Source of the DNA: Ectocarpus siliculosus
Lineage: Eukaryota > Sar > Phaeophyceae > Ectocarpales > Ectocarpaceae
Length of the DNA stretch: 64,000 bases
Assembly: GCA_000310025.1 (NCBI GenBank)
Contig: FN649727.1
Location: 3,737,992-3,801,991 of the forward strand
Direction of reading: 5' to 3'
In this document: positions 49,098 to 61,548 of the stretch, piece by piece
Layout of the letters: the number at the start of each line of letters is the position of its first letter
Numbering within the stretch: the stretch's first letter is position 1
Made by a program: the position numbers and the translations under genes
The notes under the pieces: generated by a model
What the model was told of the DNA's origin: nothing
The model's database searches: none
Seen by the model: the letters and a program-made list of their open reading frames with translations, nothing else

Positions 49098-52000
49098 TTA
49101 AACGTTGTCGTAACGGTTGGCTGCCACCGACGACCCGGAATTGCCGCCCCCGGTTCCGTCGCCGCCTCCGCCCTGAGAACCCCCACCGGCATAAGAGCCC
49201 GACCCCGATCCGAGCGCTGTCGAACTCCGCTTCTTCTTCTGCTTTATGGAACCGTCGAAGACACGGACGCGAAAGTACACCGTGAAGGAGCAGAAACACA
49301 TGCCGTACCTAAAGTACGTGCAAATGTTCGCTTTGCGGAGCTGTCATTTATGTGGGCCGAGTTGGGATCGCTTGCGCTTTTCCTGGCCCTTTCAGAGGCC
49401 CTTGTAGACCCAGCTAGCTTAGCGCAAGCCATGTTAGCGGGGTAGGGGTAGGGCGACGTTTGTGGTGTGGGCTTGTACGTGAGAGGTGTGGACAATGTCG
49501 CGAGATTCGCGCGACTAAGATGAGGGCGGGGTGTGCGACTGGGTGTATGTAGCGCACAATAGGACGGCAAGGTTCTGTTCGAACCAGAGAGACATCGATC
49601 CCCCACCACCACGGGCAGCTGCAGTGCGTGCCCTGTGGAAGCTACCACGCAGCACAACCAATATTAACAGAGCAAAATTGATGAGGCCAAACTTCGCTTC
49701 CAACTTTTCACTCCCGGCGACCATACTTCGTGCTGTCCTAGCCTAGCCTCTGAAATCTTATCGAACGTCTCCTCGAAATCGAGGGGAGAAACGAAGAGCG
49801 CTCTACACACTACTTTTTTATGGAAAAACAACAGGGGTGTCAGATTGAGAACCCAAGCCCATCTGTTTCCTGTATGTCGCCCTCGTGACTGTATGTTACC
49901 CTCGTGACTGGGTACACCTACTCATAGCGCCTCAACCCTGTTCGTGTGCACAAGGGGTGTACATCGGTTTAAGATCAGTGTATATCCAATCCTACAAGAC
50001 GGGGAGTTTGCCAGATTTGTCGGCCGTTTCATTCCAACAGCGCCAACAGGCATTCGCCGCAAAAGCGGGCTTCACTGCTTCAGGTACCGAGTGCGCCTGT
50101 ATTAGGCGGCAGCACATGCTCCAAGCAGGCATCATCAACACTCCACCCCACATCATCACCCTCTGTATTCCAGCACCCACCTTCTTTTTGTGGCCGTGGC
50201 TGTGCCCGTCTGGATGCCGCTTTTTGTGCTTGTGGCTGCCACTGCCGTGGTTGACGGCCGATGGTGCCGCCGATCCCCCGTGCACGTTCCCCCCGCTGCC
50301 GCCGTGAACGGCAGAACCTAGCATACAGATAATAGTCCCCGCATCAAATTTGTGTGCGGGTTAACGCCCACAGGAGCAACAGGAGACGTTCGAGCGAGTC
50401 AGATCTGCACATCTTTTTGCTGGCCTATTGACCGCTTCACCTTCTTCGTGCCCTGCCCTGCCGTCTTCACTTTCTCCACCTCCGCCTACTTCTTTCTCCA
50501 TCTGCAGTAGATTGCCTCGTTGTCTAATGTCTTTGTCACAGTATTCCTCTCTCCCGTCTCTACGTATCTGAATATCTGAGCCCCTTTTCTTTGCCTAATG
50601 CCTCACTCTACACTCTCACCGTACGACCCGTAACCCAAGGGCTGAACGTGTCCGACTCCCTCTGCCGCGCCGTTGGCCCCACCCCCACCCGCACCCCCGC
50701 TCCCGCCCCCCATAAACATTCCCCGATTGGCGAGCATGGCGTGGTGCTGCTCGCGCTCGCGCTTCTTCGCTTCTTCTTTCGCGGCCCTGGCGGCGAAAAC
50801 GACGACACCGCCCAACATATATCGTTTGTATCCGTGGTGACGGTCAAGCTGCAGGAAATAATTGCATAAAGCGTATCCCTCGTGACACGCGGCTGGCTCC
50901 ATGTCTTGCAGACAAGAAATACCCAAGAGTATGACACGATGAAGCGCACGTGACTGCACCACTTTCAGACACGCGAGAGCTCGTGTACGTGGGGACTGAC
51001 AGAACGGATATCTCTCGATCGTTCCGCCTTAAGGTAGGATCAGAGAGAGAGGACTCCATGGATGACAAACCCGAACGCTCCTAGGCGGTCTAGAGCGTTC
51101 CGTTGAAAGGGAACCAAAAAACAATCCGACGCCCGCATTTGACTCTGTCTTTCTCGTCCAAATCTGTTCTGTCAGCTTTCAAACTTGTTCTTCCTTCTGT
51201 CAGATTGTTAGCCGGACAGCAAGTACCGACCAAGCTGTTGTACAGTACCCACCGATCCCGAGATCTTTGCCAGAAGAGGAAAGAGGACTTGCTGAATATC
51301 CGCTCCTCGATGACTTCCATGCGGGACTTCTTGGGCTGCTCAGCGTTGAGTTTGCTGAGCCCCGTATTGGGCCGGAGGAACAATACGTCAAACAACGTCG
51401 CGTGCACACACACAAGTGTCGGTAAAAGAAGCACAGCATCGCACCCGCGGATGCAATCGGATGACGCCAACAAGCACCAAGTGGCGAACGATTCTCTCCT
51501 TTCCGTTTGACTAAAGGATGCCTCAAAGCCGGTAGAGACAGACGAGTCGCTGTCTGTCCGAGAAGCACGTTGGATTGTAGCCGGTGGGTTAAAGGTGCTG
51601 ACAAGGCACAAGGCTTCGCGAAAAGGCTTCGAGCTTGTCTTCGCCGTTTAGAACTATACGCACCGCCACCCTATTTCAGCGCAATCATCCCGTCTCAAAA
51701 GGGGGCAGCGGCAAAAACACGAAAACAACAAACAAACGAACGTGGCTACCTTCACTTTGTCAAGAAATGTACCATGGACACAACGATAACACACAGCACA
51801 CAACATTGCATTTGCTGGGCTTGAGAAGAGCACACACCGCCCGCGCACCTGTCGTGAAAGGTTTCGAAGCCCCGGATGACGTTACCGCACGGGGTTTCCT
51901 TTATGTACGAGCCCTCGTCGTGAAAAATCTGCGCCTCCATCTGCGCAAGGCTTTCGTCTAGCTCCCTGTCAGAAGTCGGATACAAGACGCGTGGCGAGAT

Positions 52001-52628
52001 ACATAACATGCTTGCAAGGAAAGCGCTACGCACTGCCTCGAATGAGTGTAGGCAGTGCCACCTTCAGCCGTACAGCGGCTCTATGATATGTACGTAGTTC
52101 GACGAATGCAACAGTTCGGTTTGCCCGCTTCCCCTCGCTCCGACACGCTGGGAGTGGATTTATACAGCACCACGGTACGCTACTGATTGCTAACCTGGTT
52201 GAAAGGAGCCGGCGCGGTACAGCAGTAGACTATATTAATAGTAGCTTTGTACTCATCGGAACCACCCTAAAAAGCAGTGAGCCCACGGCCGATGGCCGAG
52301 GCACCGAGGGATGGATAACCTACTGCTGCTATCGTTGACGATATCTACTATCATGACATGACTCCACTACATCAGGTACTTTTTAAACAACCTAGACATG
52401 CATGCCTACAGCAGACAGGGCAGGGCAGGCGGCGAGATTACAGATCAGCTGAACAGGGGTGAGAGACAGACCGACATATTCACCGACGACAGGAAAGACG
52501 CACGCCGACACGACCAGGCAGAAAACTCACTTTCTGTGCTGCATAAGGATGCGCATCTCGTCCGAGTTCACGACCAAGCTGTCAGTCGTGGGAGGAGGGC
52601 TCGAAGACGGTTGGGAGGAAGCCGCCAT
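49098..52628 (-). CDS. EAF6: EAF6/MEAF6-type subunit of NuA4-like histone acetyltransferase complexes
   Basis: Small scaffold subunit of NuA4/MOZ-type histone acetyltransferase complexes, nuclear. Exons (high to low): 52628-52531, 51965-51849, 50786-50620, 50317-50181, 49238-49098; 219 residues, all phases agree. The diagnostic block spans exons 1-2: RILMQHRK-ELDESLAQMEAQIF, then EGSYIKETPCGNVIRGFETF. It matches the conserved EAF6 coiled coil (ELAETLA.LE.QIY..EGSYLE.T...GNIIRG). Exon 3 starts with a charged helix (AAKEEAKKREREQHHAM) and becomes Gly-rich. Exon 4 has a His/Lys-rich segment (SHKHKKRHPDGHSHGHKKK) like the basic C-terminal region of animal MEAF6. The last exon is Gly/Ser-rich. The length is close to the family's usual ~200 residues. 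The start is the first Met before the conserved helix after a low-complexity Ser/Pro stretch. Confidence 0.88.
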
Positions 52629-53036
52629 TGCCCCCGCCCGTGTCTCGACAAACGCGGGACAACTAACTTCACCGGTTGGGGGATCGATGGATCGATCACT
52701 ACACCAACAACCGTGGAGAACACACAACACACGTTAGACTAGACGGCCAAGAAGTGATCAATATATCTGGAGCAGACTCGGCATGGACCAACACGGCAAG
52801 TGTTTGTGTACTCTACTGCTGTACGTGGTGGTACTGCCCTGTCTTCCTCTGTCTCCGCTTCGCGGCGTGGCGTGTCCGCTCTGCGCACGGCGGAACGGGG
52901 GTGGGGGGGTCGAGGGTCAGCGTCGCGGGCGGGCCGGGGGGGATGGGGGCTCCGATGGATCTCTCGCACATCAACCTTTATAGACACTTCAGAACCCAAC
53001 TGCCACACCCACCACGCCCGGTTACACACCGCTCGC
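52629..53036. promoter_or_regulatory. 408-bp divergent promoter region between EAF6 and PARN
   Basis: The two start codons point away from each other across 408 bp. No specific element was identified. Both genes act in nuclear gene expression (histone acetylation, mRNA deadenylation). Confidence 0.45.
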
Positions 53037-56000
53037 ATGAATATCACCAAGGAAAACTTCGAGCAATCCTTCGACGTAATATGTGAAGCCATCCGTTCGT
53101 CCCATTTCATCGCCCTGGACACTGAGTTTACAGGTAAAAACCTTTGGTAGCTTTGATGGAATGTGCGCAAGCCGCCTCATCGTTGTAATAGGGACACTGC
53201 CACGCTGCTTTCTGCGCCTGTGTTGCAAAGCCAGCAGCATCCCAGTATATTGGTATCATAGACTCTTAGCTTCCAGCGAGTTGGGCGGTGTCGTGGTCAC
53301 AAGTAGACTCGCAAGCCGGTGAGAGACGTGTCCAGAAACATGAAACACGCACGCCACACAATTTTTTTTTTGAAATCGTGGAAATATAGGTCCAGCTGAC
53401 GCTATCTACATACAGCAGTACTCAAGTCTTAGTCTTTGACTCTTTTGAAGATAGAGATGGATTCGATGTAGGGTCATACTACTGTAAGGAAATAGCAAGT
53501 GTCCGAGTTGTTTGCATACATGCATGTGTGGCGAATGTAAGACGGTTACTAATTTAACACGAAGAGAAACTGACTATAGCACAACCGCCTACGGCCTAGG
53601 CTTTGAAACGTTCCTCCGTTTTTTTTTTTTTTCCCCACCGCCCTTCTACCCTTGGGTGATAATTCATGCTCTGCTGCCACCAGGACTCCGGCTCCCAGGG
53701 GCTGCCAGGGAGAAGATGATGGACAGCGTCCAGGTACAGCATTGCAGAGACCACATGTTCGCTTCTGTGCTCTGCTGGAGTGCAGTCTAGCTGGTCCGCC
53801 CGAACACCAGTTTATGTTGGTACTGGTTTATTCGTGTTCGTGCTGGTGGTTTGTGAAAGTAGATACTTCAAACCAAGTGTGTACGCGCCGCCAAGCCTGC
53901 TACGCGGTTAGAACAGGGTAGATGTAGTGCTCTACTTGATATCCGCCTTGTTCCACGGATGGAACTCGAATCTGTCTTGTTTGCAGTTAGTTTGGTCCAT
54001 GCAGCAGCCCCTTGACTGTCGAAGATCAGCAGACCACGCCCGACTGCAAACGTTGAACAAGGTGCGCCAAGAAGGTGTTACAAAGGCCTCTCTCTTTCAT
54101 TCCACCATGCGCTTTTGCAACGTTCGTAGGCGCGGTACGACTTGGCCAGAGGCTCATGTTCGCAGTTCATGCTGACACAGTACGGCATCTGCTGCTTCCG
54201 ATACCACGACGAACGCCTCGAGGCCCGGCCGTTCAACTGCTTCGTCGTACCCTCGACCTACCACGGCTCCGATCGCGTCTACAGCTGCCAGGCGTCCTCC
54301 ATGGACTTCCTCAGGTACCGGAGAGCATGGATCTCGCTTCGCCTACGCTCACGAAACCCAGACGTTCCGCGCCTATGAAGCACGCCACATGGCGGGCGGG
54401 ATGTCGCCCAGGCGAACACACCTTACTGCGCTGCATCCCTTCCCCGCGTCCCTCCCACCCGACCATATTCTTCCACGAACCCGGTCGCATCCCCACTACC
54501 GAGCCATCCTGATTCTCTGCTCCCGGTCGCGGCCTCCCTGTTGTACCCCCGGCAGCAAGCACGGATTCGATTTCCAGGCCTGGGCGTCGCACGGCGTGCC
54601 GTTTCTCTCCAGGGCGGAGGAAGAGGTGGTCGAGGGCAAGCTGCGAAGGCGTTGGGAGCGGGAGGCGACCGTCGCTGCCGAAAGAAAAGAGGCCGTAGCG
54701 GCGAAGGCCGAAGCGGAGGCGGCGGCGGGCGAGGGGGATGGAGGGGCTGCTGCTGTCGAGGGTCCGGTCCACACCGCGCGAGATGGCACCACCATCGAAA
54801 GCCTGCAGGAACCGGAGAAGGGGATGGTCAAGGACGCGTTGAAAAAGGTGGGGGACTGAACGGGCACAGCGGCGATGGCATTCGGACTTCTCGACAGTGT
54901 GGCTTGTCGGTGCGCACGAACGAACCCATTTTGTTTTTCATGTTCAAACCGCCGTAACCATGGCACTGCCGTAGTGAGCAAGTCAACGGCAGCTGCTTGG
55001 CACACGACAGAGGGGCGTAAGGCCCTATCGTAGAGGTACGAGAGATGGTTTTTGTCAAAGCAGCCGGAGAGCAAGATGCCGACTGCCATTGTTATGTTGA
55101 ATCTGGCAAGGGGTTGTGGTCAAGGGGTGGATCCCGCAATGACGTCTGCAACATTCATCAGAGAAAACGTTTTGGCCATGGCTTTATGTCGCTCTCCCTC
55201 CTGCCTGGTATTGTTTCCATCCTCCAGCCAGGTCGTCAAAGCTGACCGACTACGCTTGGAGATTCTGAAAAATGGCCGTTGCGTTATGATACATATCATT
55301 AGGGGAGCAGCTCTCAACAAGAGCTGACAGCTCGAGCTACAGGAAGCTGATTCATTCAACCCGTAACAACTTTTTGCAGCTCTCTTGGCGGAGTCATCGC
55401 CGAGCATGTGCGGCCTCTAGTCGCGCGTGCCGATTAATGCTTAGCTACTGATGACGCGACAACCCTCTCTTTTCTTGCCCATGATATGATGCGCACACTT
55501 TTCGTGTTTGTCTTCGCTAACTGCGAAGGCCACCTGTGTTACGTGTGCCCACTCCTCGCACGTATTTTCTTGCCCCTCCTCTGTGAAGGTAGAGGCGCTC
55601 CTCGCGGAATCGTCCAGCGGGGGCGAGTACGTCCAGAAATCCGTCAAGCTCGAACCCATGAACGGGAGGCAGCGGTGGCTCATGTACGAGTTCGTGGGGT
55701 CGAGCACGGCCGACGTCAAGCTGTCCAACTTGCCGGGACCCGCCTACGCAAGGCCGATGGAGGTGAGCCGCTGGAGAATCGGCGTATCATATTGTACAGC
55801 CAACGCACGTAGGCGTCGGTGTCAAGAATCAAAGGTTCTGCTTCACGTTTTTTTTTACCTACTTCATTGCCGGTCCCCCCGGTGGTCTAGATGGTATCCT
55901 CGAAAACCTTCTAGCGGCCAGGGTCAGGGGTTCGAATCCCGGCATAAGCGAGATTTTCTCGCAAAGTGAGTTTTTCTCAAGGCTTTCCGTTCCTGGCCTG

Positions 56001-59000
56001 GGTGGAAAGCGCTACTGTAGTTCGTGCGTACACAGAGGGGAAGAGAGTGCTGCACTCTTCTCGCATTAAAAATCGAAGGCAAAGTAGATACCGTAGGAGG
56101 GGTGGGTAGGGGGCCTCAGGCAAGAGGGACCCTTCTGTGTGACAACGGATTGGAGTAAAATATACAAATGCTGTGAGCGCTGATTTTAAGTGAAGACGAA
56201 CAAAAACATGAATAAATGATGGCATGCCGCTCCTTCGCCTTAGGTGTGTCCCATAGGTGCCGCTTTCGGACACCGCTCGGTGGTGTGTGCACCATGCCTA
56301 CCGTAGTGCTGTACCTTTGAATATGGTGAAACTTGAGAGCTTCAGCATGATCTCAGCCGAGCGGGCCGCAGGGCCTTCCCTCATCCAGCAACCTTGAGCC
56401 GGAACGATTCGCGGCACGTTGGCCCCCGGCTGTAGTTTTTCCCGATTTTGTTTTTGGCAATATTATGTCGCCGTTTCCCGTGTTTGCACAGAGGATCACG
56501 ACGCCAGCAGCAGCAGCAGCAGCAGCGTTGTTGGTAGTGTTACCCCCCCTTTCCAACGTTAGCACTCACTGGTGCACAAACGGCGTCAGAACATGGACGT
56601 GGAGTGCGGAACGCTGACCTCTGTGTGTTGGTTGGTCTCTCCCCTTGACACCAACCAAAACCTCAGATCCGGACCGTCTGCAAGGACGACCCCGAAAAGC
56701 ACGCGGAGGAGGAGGCCAAGCTCCGCGCCGACGAGCAGGCGAGGCAGCTGGGCGACCTGCGGAGAGCGGTGGGCTTCCGCCGGGTGGTCGACGAGATCTC
56801 CAAGGCCGGGAAGCCGGTCATCTGCCACAACGGACTGCTGGTGCGCGCGTCGTGTCGCCTGCCCGCCTCTCAGCATTGGTCTCTGTTTTGCGTTGCCGAT
56901 GGGCAGAGTGGGGTAGCAGAAGAGGCGGCCGGCCGGCCGAGCGGTGGTGCATAGGAGTGCACAGGGCAGGAGGGAGTGAACGTCCTTGGCTCTTGATCTG
57001 CTTCTACCCGTCCAGTTCGTCCGGATTTTGTTTATTGGTGTTTGCCTTTTCGATGTCGAGGGTGTGCTTTTCTGTGGTTTCGGCGGCTTAGTTCCATTTC
57101 CATGTTTGCGCGCGCGTCAAATCGAACGCACACCTGCACCAGTACCGTTGCACGCGTGGCGAGCCTAGCCGTGCTCTCGGATGTTTCTCCGTACTCCTCG
57201 TATGCTCTGGGCACAGGGTATTTAAGGTGGTGCACGACTGGCACAGACCACAAGCGGAGACAAATTCTCGACGGCACACGTTTTTCACCCCTAGCCTCTA
57301 GCATGACATTGCGTATGCTACACTGTACGGTTGTTGTATCGCCTTATTGGTGTTTTCCTTTTTCCTCCGTCCCCCTTGTTGCGTCCATACGCCAACTCCG
57401 AAACCCCCAAAACCGCGTGATAGGCGTGTAACAACCCCTACAATCCCGTCGCCCTCTTGCCTCTCTCGGCTTCCCACGCGACGTTCGGAACGAACATGCA
57501 CCCCCCCCTCCTCATCCCCCCCGCCCCGCCGCCCCCCCACTGTACAAACACCGAGCAGTCCCGCTCTCCCTCCCGCGCTATACTACGTTGCCACAGGACC
57601 TCCTTCACACGCATGACAAGTTCGTCGGTCCCATTCCGGTCGACATGGACGATGGCACGCGGGCCCTCCACTCCCTCCTGCCGCGGCTGTTCGACAGCAA
57701 GGTGGTCATGGCGAAGGCCATGGCGGCGGGGATGAAGCTCCCGCGCACGGTTCTCGGGGAGGCGCACCAGTGGCTCCGCGAGAAGTACCCCGCACCACCG
57801 CCGCCGCCGCCGCCGCTGGAGGAGGGGGCCGAGGCGGGAATGGAACCGGCGGAGGGCGCGGCGGAGGAGGGGCAACAAGTCGACGGGACGGCAGTGGTGG
57901 CGACGACCTCCGGGGGGGAGGCGAACGGCGATAGTAAGACGAACGGAGAGGGGGCGGCGGCGGCGGCGGCAGGGGCAGGGGCAGTACCACCGGTGGAGGC
58001 GGGGGCAGAGGCCGCGGCGTCGGAGCGAGACGTGGAGGCGTTGGAGCGCGCAAGGCGGGGCTGGGATGCCGTGCTAGCGCCGGGGTTCGAGGAGCGCTAC
58101 AAGGACGGTGGGCGGGAGCACGAGGCTGGTTTCGACGCCTACCTGGTGAGAAAGAGAGGCCGCCGACTGGGGCCACGATATCGCCGGCCTTGTGTTTCGA
58201 GAAGAGAAGCGGCACGTTCAACCGATGGTGAAAACGTATTTATTTCTTCTTCCTTTCCGGGAACCTCTGAGAATGTTCCCAATGCGCCCTCGAGGACGGG
58301 TTTGTGTTTTACGCTGAGCTGGGTCTCCTTTCATGCAACTGAAGAGAAAGTACGCATTTTCAACTACGCAAAGCCACTGCTGCCTTACCGTCCTCTTCCG
58401 AATCGGCCCTTGTACTTTCGGGACAGACTGGTTGCTGCTTCGCGGCAGCGGCCACCGTTGGGCTCGGGGTCGGGTTGGATGAGCTGAAAAGGATGGCGTC
58501 TGGAGAGGAGACGCCTGCGGCGCTGGGTTCAGCGCAAAACGTCTTGCCGCTATATAAGGTGGTGAGTGAGAGTGCGTGGGTGCGTGTGTCTTGCGTGTTT
58601 CGTTGAGTTAGCCGCGCTACCCGACTGGCCGACGATAATCCGTCAGTGTGGTAGATAGCGGGATGAGAAACGCGACACACCTTGTGTGCGAGAGAGAGAT
58701 GGAGAATGGGGAGGGAGGGGGGGGCGTTAGCGGCAAGAAGGATAATTCGTTAGAAGGGATTACGCGTGACTGCCGTTGCGATGCTTGCAGGAAAGGGCGT
58801 GTGGTGCATTTCCGGCCGCAGTGTGCGGGGTTGACTGCGTCGCACCAACACCAGCGTAAATGACGACCAGGGTCAGCTTCAAGGATGACCGCCTGCATTC
58901 TCGGCATACAGTGATGAATGACATTGTGTGCCTCTCCTGCAGCCTTCTTCGCCGCGAAAAAACAAGCAGCAGTCTCGCCTCCGGCTCCAAAGCGTAAGCG

Positions 59001-59523
59001 CTCTCCGCCCGCCCGCCGCCGTCCGCCGTTTTTTGTTGCAAAACTCCGCGCCGCCGAACAGGTCGGGGGGCAGCAGGTGTGCCTACCTGGCCCGGCGCCA
59101 AAGGTGGATCTCAGCCGTTACGTTCACGTGTCGGGCTTCCCGTCCGCCGCTCGCACAGACGCGGTTCTGGCATCAATCAAGGCGGTCGACGGGTGCGTAG
59201 ATTCGTGGTTCCACTGGATGGACGACACGTCCGGGGTCGTCGATTGCACGTCGGCGGAAGGAGCGGAGGCGCTCTTGCGAGCAGCAGCGGCTGCTGCGGA
59301 TGCAGGTGCGGATGCGTCCGCTGCCGCCTCTGGTACCCCCGCCGCTGGCGACGGCGGTAGCGGCGAAGAAGCTGATCCTTGTCGGCTCTCCCTAGGGGAC
59401 TTGAAGCTCGTGCAGATGGAACACGCGCTCCTCAACGGCGGTGGTAGGGGTGCACCGGAAGCGGAGGAACAGGAGGGCGGGGAGGGTACAGCGAGAGGAG
59501 CCAAGCGCCTTAGGCGTTCCTGA
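53037..59523 (+). CDS. PARN: Poly(A)-specific ribonuclease PARN
   Basis: DEDD-family 3'-exoribonuclease that removes poly(A) tails. Exons: 53037-53133, 53684-53733, 53987-54061, 54166-54314, 54556-54847, 55589-55762, 56667-56840, 57597-58145, 58295-58322, 58943-59523; 722 residues, all phases agree. Catalytic residues visible: Asp28 and Glu30 in FIALDTEF, the third acidic residue in HNGLL-DLLHTHDKF, and His plus Asp in HEAGFDAYL. Other family blocks: GLRLPGAAREKMMDSVQ, LTQYGICCFRYHDE, PFNCFVVPS, CQASSMDFL-SKHGFDFQAW, KLEPMNGRQRWLMYE, VGFRRVVDEISKAGKPVICH and LLPRLFDSKV. The last exon has the RRM-like domain (RYVHVSGFPS...WFHWMDDTSGVVDCTS) and a basic tail with RGAKRLRRS. Exon 9 is only 28 bases. 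Exon 8 carries a roughly 110-residue Ala/Gly/Glu-rich insertion between catalytic blocks. Exon 3 is the least certain. Confidence 0.92.
55870..56190 (+). mobile_element. tRNA-derived SINE, copy 2 (in a PARN intron)
   Basis: Starts ccccccggtggtctagatgg followed by tatcctcgaaaacc. The A box carries one inserted base, and the B box is perfect (ggttcgaatcc at 55929-55939). The body continues with a ctcttctcgcattaaaaa stretch and an acccttctgtgtgacaacgg stretch, in the same order as the copy at 37688. The T-stem is mismatched and no 3' acceptor strand pairs, so it is a SINE head rather than a functional tRNA. Confidence 0.75.
56507..56526. repeat. CAG trinucleotide run in a PARN intron
   Basis: Seven cag repeats (about 56506-56526) between exons 6 and 7. 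A similar short cag run is at 63488-63503. Confidence 0.8.
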
Positions 59524-61548
59524 ACCTGAGGCCGTGGGGGACGATGCCATGGCCATTTTGGTTGGGTAAACCGTTTCGTGAGGCCGACGAGCGGGGAACG
59601 CGTATTCAACTTCTCCCTCTCAATTTTTTGGGTGTGGGATGGACGAAAACACATACAAGGCACACGTGTGATCAGCCGTTTTTGCGTCACAAAAGGTACA
59701 GGACAGACCTCGTGGCAGCCGGAAACAGGCTTTGCTAGTGTTTGTGCGGGTGTAGGCTGACTCTTTTTCTTGACACGAAGTGGTCGTTTGTGCCTTCGAT
59801 ACACTGCGGCCGAGAGCCGTGTGAGAGGGATCACGGGAAAGGCGTCATCGGGGTCTGTGGCGTAAGCACGGCAGGTCTCTCCCTGGGTGGTGTTGTATCT
59901 TGGCTCCCTGTAATAGATAACTGTATGTACACAAGGTACTGCCTTGGCAGGAGTTGGAGAAAAAATGACTTTCTGGAGTTGAGGTGTGGTGATACAACCT
60001 AAACCAGTGTGACGAAGAATCACTTGGAGTAAGAGTAGGTGAAAAACTGTCTGGGAAAGGTATCTAGGGCGATTGGAAAGGTTTCGACGTATCTTTGGGG
60101 TTTGCCTTTTGGCGGGTGGGAGTGTTGCAAACCACTGCAAAAGTACCTCAGACTTGTACACGAGCCTATTTTTGGGCCAGCGTGGTGGGAAACTGGTTGG
60201 AACTTACTGTAGTGATGGCCAAAACAAAAGATTGGGTAGAGAGTCGAGGGGCCCATAGACCGGGCCTCGCGAGGAATGCGGACGGCGTAGACACGCCATA
60301 GGTTCTCTTGACGCCGTGTGGCTCGCAGCTCAAGGCGTGTTTCTCTTGTTAGACGTCATTGTAGCTACCCCGGTGGTAACTTTTCATGAAACGCTTTCGA
60401 CAGGTTGTTGGAAAGAAGAGTGACATCTTTCCTCACTCGCCAACAATTTTCTATCAATTGAAACACGACACGACTTCGATCAATCAAGTTTAACCGCAGG
60501 ACAAATGGTTTTGGTTGGAGCCAATCTGCTATCAAGCCTCACACGAAAAACGTCCGGACGTGAGCCTGGAATCGACAATCGCACAAGTACACCAGTTCTC
60601 TCTCGCGACAACATGTAAGTCAGCATGAGTCTCGTAACAAGCATAGAGCCCTTGCCACTGGATGGACAAAGGTCACCTTGATCATCATCTTCTACACCCC
60701 ACAAACACATAAAAAACTTCAAACCGGCGCTTCATGCCTTGCAGAGAACTGCAGTCCGCCTCAAGCATTCGAGCACCTAAAAACATCGCCGCTTTCCAAC
60801 TTCAGCCAAGAGCGAGACAGAGAGCGCTTCTTCTCCGGGTAGCCCATCAACTCTCTCACCGATTGGTCTATTGGGCATGAATCACGGCACGCTCGCACTC
60901 AACGAACAAACAAATTTTCCAACTATTGCGACTGAGGGCCGAGCGGACAAAAACGACGAACCGCTCGACCCTTCCGGTACAAACGTGATTTCAGGGGCGC
61001 CACGCACGAGAGCATCATCGTACTACTCTACTACGATATCGTAGAGCTCCTGCGCCTTGAAAAATGGGGCGCAACTCGAGACATACCATCTGTTACCATA
61101 GCAGAGTACCGGGATGCCTTGTGACTGTATAGATGGTACCTCTGAGAGTGCGCAAGAGCCAAAAGTCGTGACCCATCCTTCTTGTAACAGCACTTGTACC
61201 CTATCTACGCGTGAGAACAACACGGAACTCCGCCAAATCCACGGCCCCCAACAGGGCAATAACTTTATCGTTCACGTTAGGCTATTGGGTGTGATTTGTG
61301 ACTCGCAGGAACACAAGCTTAGTGGTGGGGGCCCACTCCAGTCAGAATTTCTCCACGGTGCGAGAACCCTGCAGCTACCCCCTCGCAAGACAGACGGACT
61401 GCATCAACGCCGCCCAAATAACAAGGTCCAGGAGATCCACTCCTGTCCAACATTGGGGTTGCGGATAATGATTGTTCGCTCAACCGTAGCGGGGACGGTC
61501 GGTTCGAAAAAGCCGCCCAGCCGGCGGCCATCCCCTTGTCGCCCAACT
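59524..61548. other. Region without a recognised gene
   Basis: Downstream of PARN and downstream of the partial minus-strand gene, so largely 3' flanking sequence. Only short unsupported frames are present. The plus-strand frame continuing to 61878 is the shadow of an Ala/Gly-rich minus-strand exon. Confidence 0.45.

Noticed and set aside
55870-55950. A functional tRNA gene
   Set aside because: A and B boxes are present, but the T-stem is mismatched, the acceptor strands do not pair, and the block continues into a repeat shared with 37688. It fits a SINE head.
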